Positions 1 through 14,792 of a stretch of DNA of 64,000 nt are shown here, piece by piece. Location: NCBI GenBank assembly GCA_029783825.1, contig JAREIK010002622.1:1-64000 (forward strand), given 5' to 3'. The notes under the pieces were generated by a model. The model was not told where the DNA came from. It ran no database searches and saw only the letters and a program-made list of their open reading frames with translations. Both the position numbers and the translations under genes were made by a program. Position 1 is the stretch's first letter. The number at the start of each line of letters is the position of its first letter. Source of the DNA: Sapria himalayana. Its lineage: Eukaryota; Streptophyta; Magnoliopsida; Malpighiales; Rafflesiaceae.

Positions 1-3000
1 TCTTTGTATCTAACTATCTATCTGACTATTTATGTATCTATCTTTCAATCAATCGATCTATCTATCTATCTATATATCTATTTATATATCTATCTATCTT
101 TTTATTTATGTATATATCTCCCTATCTATATGTCTGTCTATCTTTCTAATATTTTTTTAATCTATTTGTTTATATATTTGCCTATCTATATGCCTATCTA
201 TTAGTCTATCTATCTGGCTATCTATCTATTTGTCTATCTATTTATATGCCTATCTATCTATATATCTATCTAAATATCTATCTATCTTTCTATCTATCTA
301 TCTATTTATCTATATACCTATCTATATATCTATCTTTATGTTTATCTTTATGTCTATCTCTCTGTCAAACTTTTTGTCATTCTATTTATCTATTTATATA
401 TATCTATCTTTCTGTCTATCTATCTGTCTAACTCTCTTCAATCTTTTTGTGTATCTACTTATCTATCTAGATACCTATTTTTTTGTCTATCAATCTATTT
501 ATCTATCAATTAGTCTATCTATCCGTCTATATATATATATATATATATCTATCTATCTATCTATCTATCTATCTAACTAACTATCTATCTCTCTATCTAT
601 AAGTCTTTCAATCAAACTATCTAATTTTTTATATATTAGTCTATTTATCTTTCTAACTATGTCTCTATTTATATATCTTTATATTTGTCTATATATTTGT
701 ATATCTATCTGTCTATCTATAAGTCTATCTATATGTCTATCGATTTGTATATCTATGTGTCTATCTATTAGTTGATTTATATGTCTATCTATATGTTTAT
801 CTATGTGACTATCTATGTATGTATATATCTTTCTATCTATCTTATCTTTCTATCTTTATATCAATCCATCTATATATGTATCTTTCCTTCAATATATTTG
901 TCTATCTCTCTATCAATCTTTTTGTCTATATATATATATCTATCTATCTATCTATATATATGCATATCTTTCTATCTATCTATTTGAGATAAATCTATCT
1001 ATCTATATGACTATCTATATGTATATCTATTTGTTTATATATTTGTCTATCTATTTGTCTATATATCTTTCTATATGTCTCTATATCTATCTATCTATAT
1101 AACTATCTATCTATCTTTCTGCCTATCTATCTTTTTATCTATCTATATATTTATGTAGCTATCTATATGTCAATCTATCTAACTATTTATCTATTTAACT
1201 ATCAATTTTTCTATCTATCTTTCTTTCTTTATATCTGGCTATCTATCTATCTATCTACATATCTATTTATTTATTTGTCTATTTATCAATCTACCTATCT
1301 ATCTATCTATTTAGCTATATTCTATCTATCTGTCTATATTTGCTTATGTATTTGTCTATCTATTTATCTATTTATTTATTTATCTATATATGTATCTATC
1401 TATTTACCTATCTATATGGCTATCTATTTGTCTCTCTCTCTCTATCAATCTATATAATAATGTGTTCAATTTATGTATCAATCTAACCATCAATCTATTT
1501 GTCAATATATTTTTCAATTTGTCTATAAATCTATCTAAAATATCTTTATTGAATCTGTGTATCAATTTGTATATTAATCTATCATTCTATTTATCAAAAT
1601 GTCTATCTATATGTCTATCTATTTGTCTATCTATTCCTTTTTCTATCTTTATCTATATATGTATTAATCAATCTATCAATCTATTTATTTATCTATCTGA
1701 CTATCTATCTGTCGATCTATCTTTCTATTTATTAGTCTTCTATCTAGATTCTATGTATCTTTCTATTTATTAATCTATTTATCAATCTCTCTATCTATCA
1801 ATTTATCAATCAATCTATCAATCTATCTATCTACTACCTTTCTATATATATATATATATATATGTTTATCTAACTATATATGTATCAGTCGATCATATTG
1901 TCTATCAATCTATGTATAAATCTAAATATCTATTTATCTATCAATCTGTCCATCATTCTTTCTATCATTCTATATATCTATCTATTTATCTGTCTACATA
2001 TCTATCTTTCTATCTTTTAATTTTTCTATGATTCTTTCTATAATTCTGTCAATCTATCTATCATTGTGTCTATAAATTTGTATATCAAACTATATAACTA
2101 TATATTTGACTTTCTATCTAACTCTAATTTTTTATTTGTTGGTTTGTATATTAGTTTGTATATCTATTTGTATGATTGTATATCAGTCTATTTGTCTGTC
2201 TATCTATATATCAGCTTGCTTGCCTGACTATCTACCTGCCTCATGGACTGATTGTTTGTCTATCTAACTAACTATCAAAAAATCTATTTTTATATTTATC
2301 AGTCTATCTATCTATCTATCTATCTATCTGTTTGTCATTATATCTATAATTCTATCTATCTTTCTTTCTAACTATCTATTTGTCTATCTAATTGTTTATT
2401 AATCTATCTATCTTTCTGTCTATTTATCTATCTATATATCTATCTATCTACATATATATCTTATCTATCTATCTAATTATCTATCTATCTATATGTATGT
2501 GTATATATATTTGTATATATAGCTATGTATCTTTATATGTATCAATCTATGTATATATCTATCTATCTTTGTTTTTATCTACGTGTCTATGTACTATCTA
2601 TCTATTTATCAATATGTATATATATAAATATATATATATCTATTTATTTTTTTATCTATCAATCTATATTTCTTTCTATCTACCTATCTATTTATCTATA
2701 TATGCATATATCTGTATGTCTATATATCTATCTATCTATCTACTTGTCTATCTAACTATATATATATATATCTGTCTATCTATATATCTGTTTGTCCATA
2801 TGTTTGTGTGTTTGTCTATTTGTCTATCTTTCAACCAATCTATATATTTGTCTATCTCTCTGTCAATATATCTATCTATTTTTCTATGTATCTAAATATA
2901 TATATTTATTTATTTATATTTATCTATCTATATGTCTATCTATTTATCTGTATATCTATCTATCAGTATATATGTCTACCTATCTATGTATCTATTTATC

Positions 3001-3289
3001 TATTAAATGATCTATTTATCTATCTATCTATCTGTATATCTATATGTCTATCTGTCTGTCTATATATCTATTTATCTATATGACCTATCTGTCTATATAT
3101 CTATCTATATATCTATCTATATGTTTATTTATCTATCTATCTCTATATATATCTATATATCTATCTATTTATCTATGTATTTATCTACATGTCTTTCTAT
3201 CTATCTATCTTTCTATTTATCTATCTATCTGTATATCTATTTAGCTCTCTATCTGTCTATCTGTGCATCTATCTATATAATTATTAATA

Positions 3290-5810
3290 TATCTATCTAT
3301 ATATCTATTTGTATATCAATCTGTATATATACAGATATATATCTATATATCTATTTATAAATCTATCCATATGACTATTTTTCTATCTATCTATCTATCT
3401 ATATTTTTGTCTATCTATTTGTCTCTCTTTCTATTTATCTATATATTTGTCTATCTATCTCTCTATCTATCTATCTATTTATATATCTATTTATTTATAT
3501 ATCTATCTATCTAACTGTCTATCTATATGTCTATCTATTTGTCTATATATCTGTCGATCTATCTTTCTATATGTTTAACTATCTGTCTATCCATTTATCT
3601 TTCTATATCTTTATCTATATAACTTTCTAACTATTTGTCTATCTATATGTTTATCTATCTATCTTTATATCTGTCTATAAATTATTTTTATTTTTCTATC
3701 TTTCTATCTATATATCTGTATATCTATGTGTGTATCTATCAATCTATCTATCTGCATATCTATCTTTCTATCTAATATCTATCTATTTGTCTATCTATCT
3801 ATCTTTTTTATTTATTTATATATATATATCTATATGTCGGTCTATCTATCTATCTATCTTTTTATATCCCTATCTATCTATCTGTCTATATATCTATATG
3901 TCTACCTAACTAACTATCTATCTATCTGCCTTTCTTTCTATCTAACTATTTGTCTAATTATCTTTATATCTATCTATTTAAATATCTTTCGATCTTTCTA
4001 AATGCTTTTATATCTCTCAATCTAACTATTTATCTATCTATCTATCCAAATATCTTTCTAAAATAAGTTGATCTATCTATCTATATATCTTCATATCTAT
4101 CTATCAATCAATCTTTCTATTTCTATATCTAGCTTTCTATCTATTTGTCTATATATCTATTTGTCTTTATATCTATATATATTTATTGATTTATATGTCT
4201 ATCTATCTGTATATCTATATTTCTATATATCTATCTTACTATCCATATGTGTGTGTATATATATATATATCTCTCTCTATCTATCTATCTATGTATCTTT
4301 ATGTCTATCTATGTGTATATCTATCATTCAATCTATCTGTCTATGGCTATCTTTATGTCTACCTAATTGTCTATCTATTTAACAATCTATTTATCTATCT
4401 ATCTTTCTTTCTAATAATCGATCTGTATATCTATCTATCTGTCTATCTATCTATCTGTCTGTCTATTTATCTATCTGTCTGTCTATCTCTCTTTCTATCT
4501 ATCTATGTGTTTATCTATATAATTATCTATATATCTATTTGTATATCTATCTATATATATACTGATATATATCTATATATCTATCTATAAATCTATCTAT
4601 ATGACTATTTTTCTATCTATCTATATTTTTGCCTATCTATCTGTCTTTCTATTTATATATATATATTTGTCTATCTATCTATTTATATGTCTATCTATCT
4701 ATCTATCTATTTATATGTCTATCTATCTAACTAACTATCTATATATCTTTCATTATATTTATATATCTGTCTATCTATCTATCTTTATATATCTTTATCT
4801 ATATAACTTTATAACTACTTGTCTATCTATATGTTTATCTATCTATCTTTATATCTGTCTATCTATTTGTCTATCTTTCTATCTATATATCTGTATATCT
4901 ATGTGTCTATCTATCAATCAAACTAACTATCTATCTATCAGCCTATCTATCTTTCTATCTGTCTATCTATCTATCTATTTATCTATCTATCTCTTTATTT
5001 ATTTATCTATATATCTATCTGTCTATCTGTCTGTCTATCTGTCTATCTATCTTTCTTTCTTTCTATATCTTTGTCTATCTATCTGTCTATATATATATAT
5101 CTATATCTATATCTATATGTCTACCTAACTATCTATCAATCTATCTGTTTATCTATTTGTCTTTTTTTCTATCTAACTATTTGTCTAATTATTTTTCTAT
5201 CTGTCTATCTGTATATCTTTCAATCTTTCTAAATGTCTTTAGATCTCTTTATCTAACTATTTATCTATCTATCTACCCAAATATCTATCTAATAATAACT
5301 TGATCTATCTATCTATCTTCATATTTATTTATCAATCTATATATCAATCTTTCTATTTCTATATCTATCTTTCTATCTATTTGTCTATATATCTATTTGT
5401 CTTTATATCTATATTATATGTTTATCTATATGTCAATCTATGTGTCTATCTATATTTCTATCTATCTATCTATCTAACTATCTATATGTATATATATATA
5501 TATATATCTATCTATCTATCTGTCTGTCTATTTGTGTATCTTTATGTCTATCTATGTGTATATCTATCATTCAATCTATCTGTCTATGTCTATCTTTATG
5601 TCTACCTAATTGTCTATCTATTTAACTATCTATTTATCTATCTATCTATCTTTTTTCTATCTATCTTTCTAACAATTGATCTATTTATATATCTATTTGT
5701 CTTTCTATCTATCTGTTTGTCTATCTATCAATCTATTTGACTATCTATATGTCTATCTTTGTGTCTTTCTATTTGTCTATCTATGTAACTAACTTTCTAT
5801 CTATCTGTCT
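3290..5810. repeat. Higher-order tandem duplication, period about 1.2 kb, inside the TCTA array
   Basis: Landmarks departing from the simple unit recur in the same order about 1.2 kb apart. A ctataaatctatc…atatgactatttttc landmark lies near 3355-3385 and again near 4585-4612. The tctatataactttctaac-like landmark is near 3615 and near 4793. A gtctacctaact landmark is near 3900 and near 5110. The ctttctaaatg…taactatttatc landmark is near 3990 and near 5224. An ataa(g/c)ttgatctatc landmark is near 4062 and near 5296. The copies have diverged by substitutions and small indels. This shows growth by segmental duplication as well as slippage. Boundaries are approximate. Confidence 0.75.
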
Positions 5811-6435
5811 ATCTATCAATCTATCTATATATCTATATATATCTCTATCAATTAATTAATCTATATATCTGAATTTCTATCTGTCTATAAATCTACCAAT
5901 CTATCTATTAATAAATTAGTCTATCAATCTTTTTATCATTATGTCTATTTATTTATCTATCTTTCTGTCTGTCTATCTATCAGCCTAACTATCTATCTTT
6001 TGGTCAATATATCTATCTGTCTATCTATTAGTCTTTATATCTATCTATATTTTTGTCCATTTATCTATCTATCTGTCTATATTTTTGACTCTCTATATAT
6101 CTATATCTATCATCTATCTATTTGTCTATCTATCTATTTGTCAATCTATCTGTATATCTATCTATTTATTTGTGTATCAATCTTTAGATCTATCTATCTA
6201 TCTATCTATCTTAATATCTATCTATCTGACAATCTATATGTCTTTCTATGTGTCTTTCTATGTGTCGATCTTTCCATCTATATATCTGTCTATCTAACTA
6301 TCTATCAATCTATCAACCTATCTTTCTTTTGATCTATATGTCTAACTATATGTTTATTTATCTGGCTATCTATCATTCTATCTAGCTATATATCTATCTA
6401 TCTATTTGTGTAATAATCTACCTACCTATCTGTAT

Positions 6436-6458
6436 ATGTGTGTGTGTGTGTGTGTGTC
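6436..6458. repeat. (TG)n microsatellite
   Basis: A pure alternating TG run inside the TCTA array. It is one of the few places where the + strand is not pyrimidine-dominated. Confidence 0.9.
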
Positions 6459-7295
6459 TATCTACCAATCTATCTATTTATCAATCTATTTGTCTATCTA
6501 TTTGTCTTTCTACCTATGTGTCTATCTTTATGTCTATCTATCAGTCTAAATATTTGTCTTTCAATCTATATAGTAATCTGTCTATCAATCTATTTATCAA
6601 TATGTCTATCTATATGTCTATCTATCTAAATATTTATCTATCTAACTATCTATTTGTTTGTCTGTTTGATTTTAAATCTATCTATCTATTTATTTAACCA
6701 TGTGTTTGTATGTTTGTCTGCATGACTATCTACCTACATGACTATCTGTCTATTTGTCAATCTATCAATCTATCTGTATATCTATCTGTCTATCTATTTG
6801 TCTATTAATCTCTTTATTTATCTATCTATTTATATGTCTATCTATCTATCTGTCTGTCTAATAATATGACTATCTATCTATTTATCTATCTATTTATTTG
6901 TAGATCTATCAGTCTATCTATCTTTCTATTTGTTTATATATATGAATATCTTTCTATCTATCTATATATCTATCTGTCTATCTGTCTATTTGTATTTCTA
7001 TTTATCTAACTATCTATCAATATCTATATCTATTTTTCTATAAATCTATCAATCTATCTATATATCTATTTGTCTTTCAATGTTTCTAACAATTTATCTA
7101 TGAATCTATGTATCATTATATCTATCTATCTGTTTATCTATCAATCTATATGTCTATCTATCAATCTATATGTCTATCTACCTGTCTAATAATCTATCTA
7201 TCTATCTGTCTGTCTGTCTATCTATTAATCAATCTATCTCTTTATATATCTATCTATCTTTTTATCTATCTCTCTATCTATTAATTTGTCTTCAT

Positions 7296-7326
<31 letters not shown>

Positions 7327-10300
7327 GTCTATCGCTATGTATATCAATCAATTAATCTATTCGTCTATCTATCTATATAGAAATATAACTTTTTGTATAT
7401 CTATGTGTCTAATTTTTTGTAAAACTATCAATCTATCTATACATCAATTTGTATATATATTTTTTTAATTATGTGTCAATCTATTTGTCAATCTTTATGT
7501 CTAAAAATATGTAATTCTATCTGTCTAGCTAATTGTCTATTTATTTGTTTATCTAACTATCCATCTATCTATATCTCTATGTATCTATCTAATTATTTGT
7601 CTATCTATTTATCAATCAATTTGTCTATCTAACTATCTATATATCTATCTATTAATGTGTCTATCTATATGTCTATCAATCTACCTATAAAATTGAGTAT
7701 CAATCTTTATATCTATCTATCAATTTGTTTATCAGTCTATCTATCTATCAATTTGTTTATCAGTCTATCTATCTATCTATTTATCTATATTTTTATATAG
7801 CTATCAATTTATTTGTCTAACTATTTGTCTATCTATCTATCTATCTATTTGTCAATATATTGTCTATCTATCTATGTATATATCTTTCTATTTATCTATT
7901 TATATAATTATTTGTCTATCTATCATCTATCTATCTGTATATCTATCTATCAGTTTATCTATATATATATATAAATATATATATCTATCTATCTATTTGT
8001 ATATCAAGCAATCTATCTACCTATCTATATAACTATCTATTTGTCTATCTATCTATCTATCTATTTTTCTATCCTTTTATATATTTATCAATCTATATAT
8101 CTATCTATCTATATGTCTATTAATATATCTATCTATCAATCTATCTGTCTAACAATTTATTTATCAATCTATATATCAATCTATCTATCTATAAGTATAT
8201 ATATTTGTGAATCTATCTGCCTATCTATTTGTCTATCTATCAATCTATCTATCTATATATTTTTCTGTCTATCTATCCAACTATCTATATGTCTATCTAT
8301 CTATCTATTTATCAATCAATCTATCTATCTATAAATTTATCTATCAATCTGTCTTTCAATCTGTCTAAAAATCTTTCTATCAATCTATCTATCAATTTAT
8401 CTATCTATCTATCTTTATATCTTTTTATCTATCTATCGAAATGTCTATCTATATATCTATTTAATTATCTATCTATCGATCTATATATTTTTATGTGTAT
8501 TTATCTATCAATCAATCAATCTATCTATCTATCTATTTGTCTATATAATAGTGTATCTCTCTTTGTGTTTAATTAACTATCTACCAACATGGCTATTTGT
8601 ATGTTTGTCTGGCATTCTTTCTTTATATCTCTCTGTCAATTTATTTGTCTAAATATCAATCTATCTATGTGTTTATCTATTTATCTATCTTTCTATCTAT
8701 TTGTTTGTTTAATAATTTGTCTATCTATTTGTCAATCTAACTGTCTAACTATATGTCTATCTATCTGTCGGTCTATCTATATATTATTCTATCATTCTAT
8801 CTATCTAACTATCTATTAATATGTTTATCTATCAGTCTATAAATCTGTTTATCAATTTATCTATAACATTGATTATCAATTTATCTATTATTCTTTGTAT
8901 CAATCTATTTATCATTATATCTATCTATCTATTTATGTTTCTAACTAACTATCTATCTATTTATCTATCTATCTAATTATCTGTCTATCTATCTTATTAT
9001 CTATTTGTCTATTATCTATCTATCTTCTGTCTATATATCTATCTATCTTTCTGTCTATATATCTATCTATTTGTCTATCTATCTATTTGTCTTTCTATCT
9101 ATCTATCAGTTTGTCTATCTATTTATTAATCAAACAATATGTCTATCTATGTATCTATCTATATACCATTCTATCTATCAATGTATCTATCTATATACCA
9201 TTCTATCTATCTATCTATCTATTTATCTATCTTTTTGTCTATCTTTTTTTCTATCTATTTGTCTATAAATTTGTCTATCAATAAATCTATCTATCTTTTA
9301 TATATATATTATATATCTATCTGTCTATCTATCTAACTATCTATATGACTTTCAATTTGTATATCAATCTATATATCAAATATCTATTAATTTGTATATA
9401 AATCTGTCTATTAATTTGTTTATCAATCTCTAAATTAATCTGTCTATCAATCTATTAATCAACATGTCTTTCTATGTCTCAATCAATCATTCTATAAATA
9501 TATTTATCTATCTATCAAACAATCAATCTCTCTCTATTTGTTTATCTATCTATATCAGTATTTGTATATATGTATTTATTTGTATATCTATCTATCTATG
9601 TATCTATCATCTATCTATCTATTTACCTATCTATTATTCTATATATATATATATATATATATCTAATTATTTATCTATATATATGTCTATCTATTTGTTT
9701 ATATATTTGTTTATTTATTTGTCTATCAATCTGTCTATCTATCTGCTATTAATTTGTATATCAATATGTCTATCAATCTACTTAGACATATTTCTATCAA
9801 TATGTCTATCAATCTAACTATCAATCTATCTATCTAAATGTCTATATATCTATCTATCAATAATTCTATCAATTTGTCAATCTATTTATTAATCTTTATG
9901 TCTACCTAATTGTTTGTCTATCTATCAGTCTATGTGTCTATCTAGTCTTTCTGTCAATCTATCAATTTGTATATCTATCTATCTATCTATGTATTGTATA
10001 TTTAACTATATATCTATCTTACTATCTATCTAATTTTATATCTATTTGTATATCTATTTGTTTATCTAACTACTTATCTCTATGTCTATCTATTTATCTA
10101 TCTATATTTTTATTTGTTTATCTATCTTTCTATCAATCCATGTATCAATCAATCAAACAATATGTCTATCAATATGTCTATCTTTATATCAATCTATCTA
10201 TTTGTCTATTTGTCTATTTCTCTATCAGACTAGTTGTCAATTTATTTGTTTGCCTATCTTTCTATCTATTTTTCTGGATGTCTATCTATCTACCTAATTG

Positions 10301-12430
10301 TTTGTCGACCTGACTTTTTGTCTACATACTATTTGTATGCAATACTATTTACCTCATTGTCTATCTAACTATCTGCATATCTATCTAACTATATAATGAT
10401 CTATCTATCTGGCTATATTTCTGTTTACATATTTGTCGATTTATCTATCTATCTAATAATATACCTATCTATCTATCTAAATATCTATCTACATATTTTT
10501 CAATCTATTTTATTATATATCTGTCTATCTATCTAACTATATATTTATCTATCTGACTATCTACTATCTATCAATATGTATATCTTTTTTTAAATCTTTC
10601 TTTCTTTATTTCTAATAATTTATCATCTATTTATCTATCTATCTATCATCAATATAACTTTCTAATGATATATATATATATATATATATATATCTATCTA
10701 TCTATCTATTTACCTTTCTATGTGTCTATCATTCTGTATAATTATGTGTATTAATCTATATATCAATATGTCGATCAATCTGTCTATCAAACTATCAAAT
10801 CAATTTGTCTATCTATCTGTCTATCTCTCTGTCTATTTATCTATCTATCTATATATCTATCTATATGCCTATCAATATGTCTATCTATCTAACTATCAGT
10901 CTATCTATCTACCTAATTCTCTCTATACCAGACAGTTTGTATGCCTACTATTTGTTTGTGTGACTATCTGGTCGTGTCATTATCTATATGCCTATCTATT
11001 TTTCTATCTATCTATCTATCTGCCTGTCTGTCTATTTATCTGTCTATCGATTTATTTATCTTTCTAATGATTAATCTATCTATCTATCTATATATCTATC
11101 AATCAATCTATCAATTTGTCTATCAATCTGTGTATCAAGATATCTATGAATCTATCTATAAATCTCTCTATCAATCTATCTCTCAATCTATCTTTCAATC
11201 AATCTATCTATCTGTCTATCTATGTGTCTATCAATCTTTCTATCTCTCTATATATTTATCTATCTGTTTATCTTTCTGTCTATCTAACTGTATATCTATC
11301 TATCTACCTATATTTCTATCTATATATCTATTTATTTGCCTATCTATAAATCTATCAATCTCTCTGCCTATCTATCTATCAGTGTTTCTATGTATCTTTC
11401 TATTTATCTTCCTATCTATATCTATATCTATCTATTATTCAATTTATTTGTGTATCTATTTGACTATCTATTTATCTATCTATCTGTCTATCTACCAATC
11501 AATCAATCTGTCTGTCTATCTATTAATCTTTCCATCTATTTATCAATTTATCTATTTATCTATCATCTATCTATCTATCTATATTTATATCTATCTAATA
11601 ATTTATTTATCTATCTATCTATATATTTATATATCTATCTTTCCATCTATCTATATATTTATATATCTATCTATCTTTTTATGTATCTATCTTTCTGTCT
11701 TTCTGTCTGTCTGTCTTTCAATCTGTTACCTATCTATCTATTTATCTATCTATTCATCTATCTATCTATCTATATGTCTATCTATTGGTCTATCTATCTG
11801 TATATTTATCAGTCTAACTATCTATCTATTTGTCTATTTATCTATTTGTCTATCTATATTTCTTTTTATCAATCTATCTATTTATATAATAATCTATCTA
11901 TCTATATATCTATCTATCTATCTATTTGATTATATATATTTATATCTTTCTTTCTATATTTCTATCAATCTATCTATTTTTTATCTACCTTTCTATCTGC
12001 ATCTTTATTTCAGTCTATCTCTCTATCTCTCTGTATATCTATATATCTAACTTAATATCTCTTTATCTATCTGTCTATCAATCTGTCTAACTATATATCT
12101 ATTTATCTATCTATCTTTTAGACTATCTATCTATCAAATTTCTGTATATGTCTATCTATCTATATATCTATCAATCTATCTTTCTTTCTTTCTATCTATC
12201 TTTCATTTAATCTAGCAATCTATCTATATATCTATCTGTCTATCTATCTATCTATGTTCTATCTATATGTCTATAAATTTGTCTATCAACCTATATATTA
12301 TTAAATTTATTAATCTATCTATCAATCAATATATTAATCTATTTATCAAAATGTTTATCTATTTTTCCATAAGTTTATCTATTTATATGTCTATATGTTT
12401 ATTTATATGTGTAACTATTTGTCTATCTAT

Positions 12431-12730
12431 CTGTCTATCCATCTATGTATGTATCTGTCTTTCTATCTATCTATCAAACTATCTATTATTTTATCTAATA
12501 ATTTATGTATCTAAGTTTCTATTTATCTATGTATCTATATGTCTATATATCTATCTATCTATCTCTCTGTCTATCTATCTATCTATCCATTTATCTATGT
12601 ATGTATCTGTCTTTCTATCTATTTATCTATCTATCAAACTATCTATTATTTTATCTTATAATTTATGTATCTAAGTTTCTATTTATCTATGTATCTATCT
12701 GTCTGTCTATCTATCTATCTCTTTGTCTAT
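12431..12730. repeat. 160-bp tandem duplication at the array end
   Basis: The landmark caaactatctattatttta occurs at about 12475 and again at about 12635, a spacing of 160 bp. It is followed both times by ataatttatgtatctaag and preceded both times by atgtatgtatctgtctttc. The two copies are nearly identical, so this duplication is younger than the 1.2-kb one. Confidence 0.85.
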
Positions 12731-12937
12731 CTGTCTATCTATCTATTTTTCTTTCTTTTTATCTATCTATCTATTTGTCTATCAATCTTTCTATCTACAT
12801 ATTTTTTTAGCTGTCTATCTATATGCCTATCTTTCTATTAATCAATCAATCTTTCTTTCTTTCTATGTATATATCAATCTATCTATAAATCTATTGATCT
12901 ATCTATCTATCTATCAATATATCTATATTTCTATCTA

Positions 12938-12953
12938 CACTACAACAAAAAAC
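12938..12953 (+). repeat. CACTA terminal inverted repeat (left end)
   Basis: CACTACAACAAAAAAC matches the conserved CACTACAA(G/C)AAAA terminus of plant CACTA elements. The three bases before it are cta. An inverted partner ending in GTAGTG was not found between 21.5 and 24.6 kb. Confidence 0.88.
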
Positions 12954-12959
12954 ATAATC

Positions 12960-13225
12960 AAAGATGCTTAAAAAGCGTCATTAAATATAATTCATGTCGT
13001 TTATCAATGGTGTCATCCGCTAGCCTGTCATAAAAAGTATTTGCCTATAATATCATTTTTTAGCAGTGTCGTTGATAAAAACCTTGACGCTAAAATAAAC
13101 CGTCATTGTTTATTATACCAATCTACCTTGACACTCAGAAAATGTCATAATTTGTTGTATATATCTTAAAATATTTGAATACAACGACACTTAGTAAAAG
13201 TGTCAATGAAGATAATGATTTAATT
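12960..13225. repeat. CACTA subterminal repeats, left end
   Basis: Repeated short words in both orientations: gcgtcatta, atgtcgttta, tgtcatccg, tgtcataaa, gtgtcgttga, ttgacgcta, cgtcattg, ttgacact, atgtcataa, acgacactta and gtgtcaatg. Known CACTA elements carry such arrays as transposase-binding sites. The role here is inferred from position. Confidence 0.7.
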
Positions 13226-13229
13226 AAAA

Positions 13230-14780
13230 ATAAATTGAATAATTCTTGTAAATATATTTTCACTTGTTATCATAATACTGCATGCACATAAGAAAAACAT
13301 ATGTTACAATCTATACCAAGATTAAAGTTTTTAATTACAATGGAGAACTTGGACTTATTACATTTCATAAAAAAAAATTATCACAATTTCAACATTCATT
13401 TCTTTAATTCAAATCAAATTTTCTTATATATGCAACCCAATTGTGCCTTATCTCCAAGAAACTGTTTCATGCTAGCTTGGCTTAGTTGAAAGTTAATTTC
13501 CAAAAAAGGAAACCTACATACAAAAAGATGAACAATAATTAAATACACTTGCAGAAAAAGAATATATTATAGAGCATTGGAAAATAAAAAAGAAGGAATG
13601 ATAACAACATATCATAAAAATAATTTATATAACAATTGACATATATGATTAAAAAAATTTAACAACAATAAAAACAAAGTTATTAGCAATGGATAAAATA
13701 TAAAGCAAGAGATTTATCAATTATGACATAAAAGTTGATAAAATATTTTAAAATACAAAATAATAATAATTCATTAAAAACATATATGTATGTAGTGAGT
13801 TGAAAGATCTCACAAACTACTTGAAGAAACACTACAAAAACCAATTAAATTTAAATAAAATGAAAAGTTAAATTACTTGCCAATATCCCAATACATTAAA
13901 AAAATGCGATGAGATGCTATGTAATGTAATTTCAATTTCTATTGATTACACATATATATTAATCCAATCAACTTAAAGTTTTAGATTCATTAATAAAATA
14001 AAAGGCTACGTAAAAAAAATTGTGCCTTGAAATAATAATTGTGTTTTATAAGGGTGAAAATGTAATTTACAATGTTGTGGTAAAATATTGAAGCCAAAAG
14101 TCGAAATCACAAGTTATTCCATTGCTAATCTACAAAAAAAATATATAGTTGACAACATAAACAAAAGATAATATGATAACAATAAAATTCCAATTGCATA
14201 TTCAATTTTAAAATATTTAATAGAAAGTAAGAAGTAATAAACTTGATCACATTATAAAAAATACCTTTATTATCACAATAGTTCATGGATCATTCCAAAG
14301 TTGGAAGATCTTCTAACTTGACCAAAAAAAAGTTTACCTTTAAATGCCTATGAATCATGCATACAATATACTAATGTAATTCAACCTTTGGAAATTAGAG
14401 AAATATCATGAATGTGTAAGGAAAATACTAAAATGTCTTCAAATGATTATATCTAATAATTTACCTTCAGTCATAGTTTGGGTCAAAAGAGATATAAAGT
14501 ATGAACCTCATCAAAAGTTAAAAGTTGGAAATGCCAAAATTTGTTCATGCTTCAATACAAAAAGGTGTCCCCAATGCTTTTCAAACCGAGGAAAGTATTA
14601 ATTGAATCACCAACATCACCCATTCAGATCATACTTCATCAAACTCATCTTTGTTGTATGATTTTATCTCATTAAACTGTTGAAAAGTAAAGCAATATTT
14701 TCATCAATTAAATTGGAAAATAAAAATAAATCATTGATATATTGAGAACCAACAAATCAATACATACCTTTGTTGTAAGT
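13230..14780. other. Non-coding 3' part of the CACTA element
   Basis: AT-rich sequence with no convincing coding similarity in either strand. It lies between the subterminal repeats and the last recognisable exon (protease) of the - strand genes, so it is probably 3' untranslated, intronic or decayed sequence. A 62-codon open frame at 13301-13489 has no recognisable features. Confidence 0.5.
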
Positions 14781-14792
14781 CATTTTTGATTG

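Larger units (their letters stand above)
1..12934. repeat. 13-kb degenerate TCTA/TCTG tetranucleotide array
   Basis: Almost every base belongs to a TCTA, TCTG, TCAA or TTTA-type four-base unit in the same orientation, so the + strand is consistently pyrimidine-rich and the - strand purine-rich. Short runs of other simple repeats are interspersed: (TA)n at about 532-548, 1846-1862, 7299-7326, 9641-9661 and 10671-10692, and (TG)n near 6436. All open frames here translate to monotonous Ser-Ile-Tyr-Leu strings, because the four-base unit read in threes gives a four-codon cycle without stops. None has coding character. The array begins before the window and ends abruptly at the CACTA terminus at 12938. 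Confidence 0.97.

Noticed and set aside
10941..12050. 369-codon open frame and dozens of similar Ser-Ile-Tyr-Leu frames in the TCTA array
   Set aside because: Pure consequence of a four-base unit lacking stops in three frames; no domain, no codon bias beyond the repeat, and equal frames overlap in other phases.
1..12937. CRISPR-like or telomere/centromere satellite identity for the array
   Set aside because: No spaced repeats with unique spacers, no TTTAGGG units and no 150-180-bp monomer; it is a tetranucleotide array.
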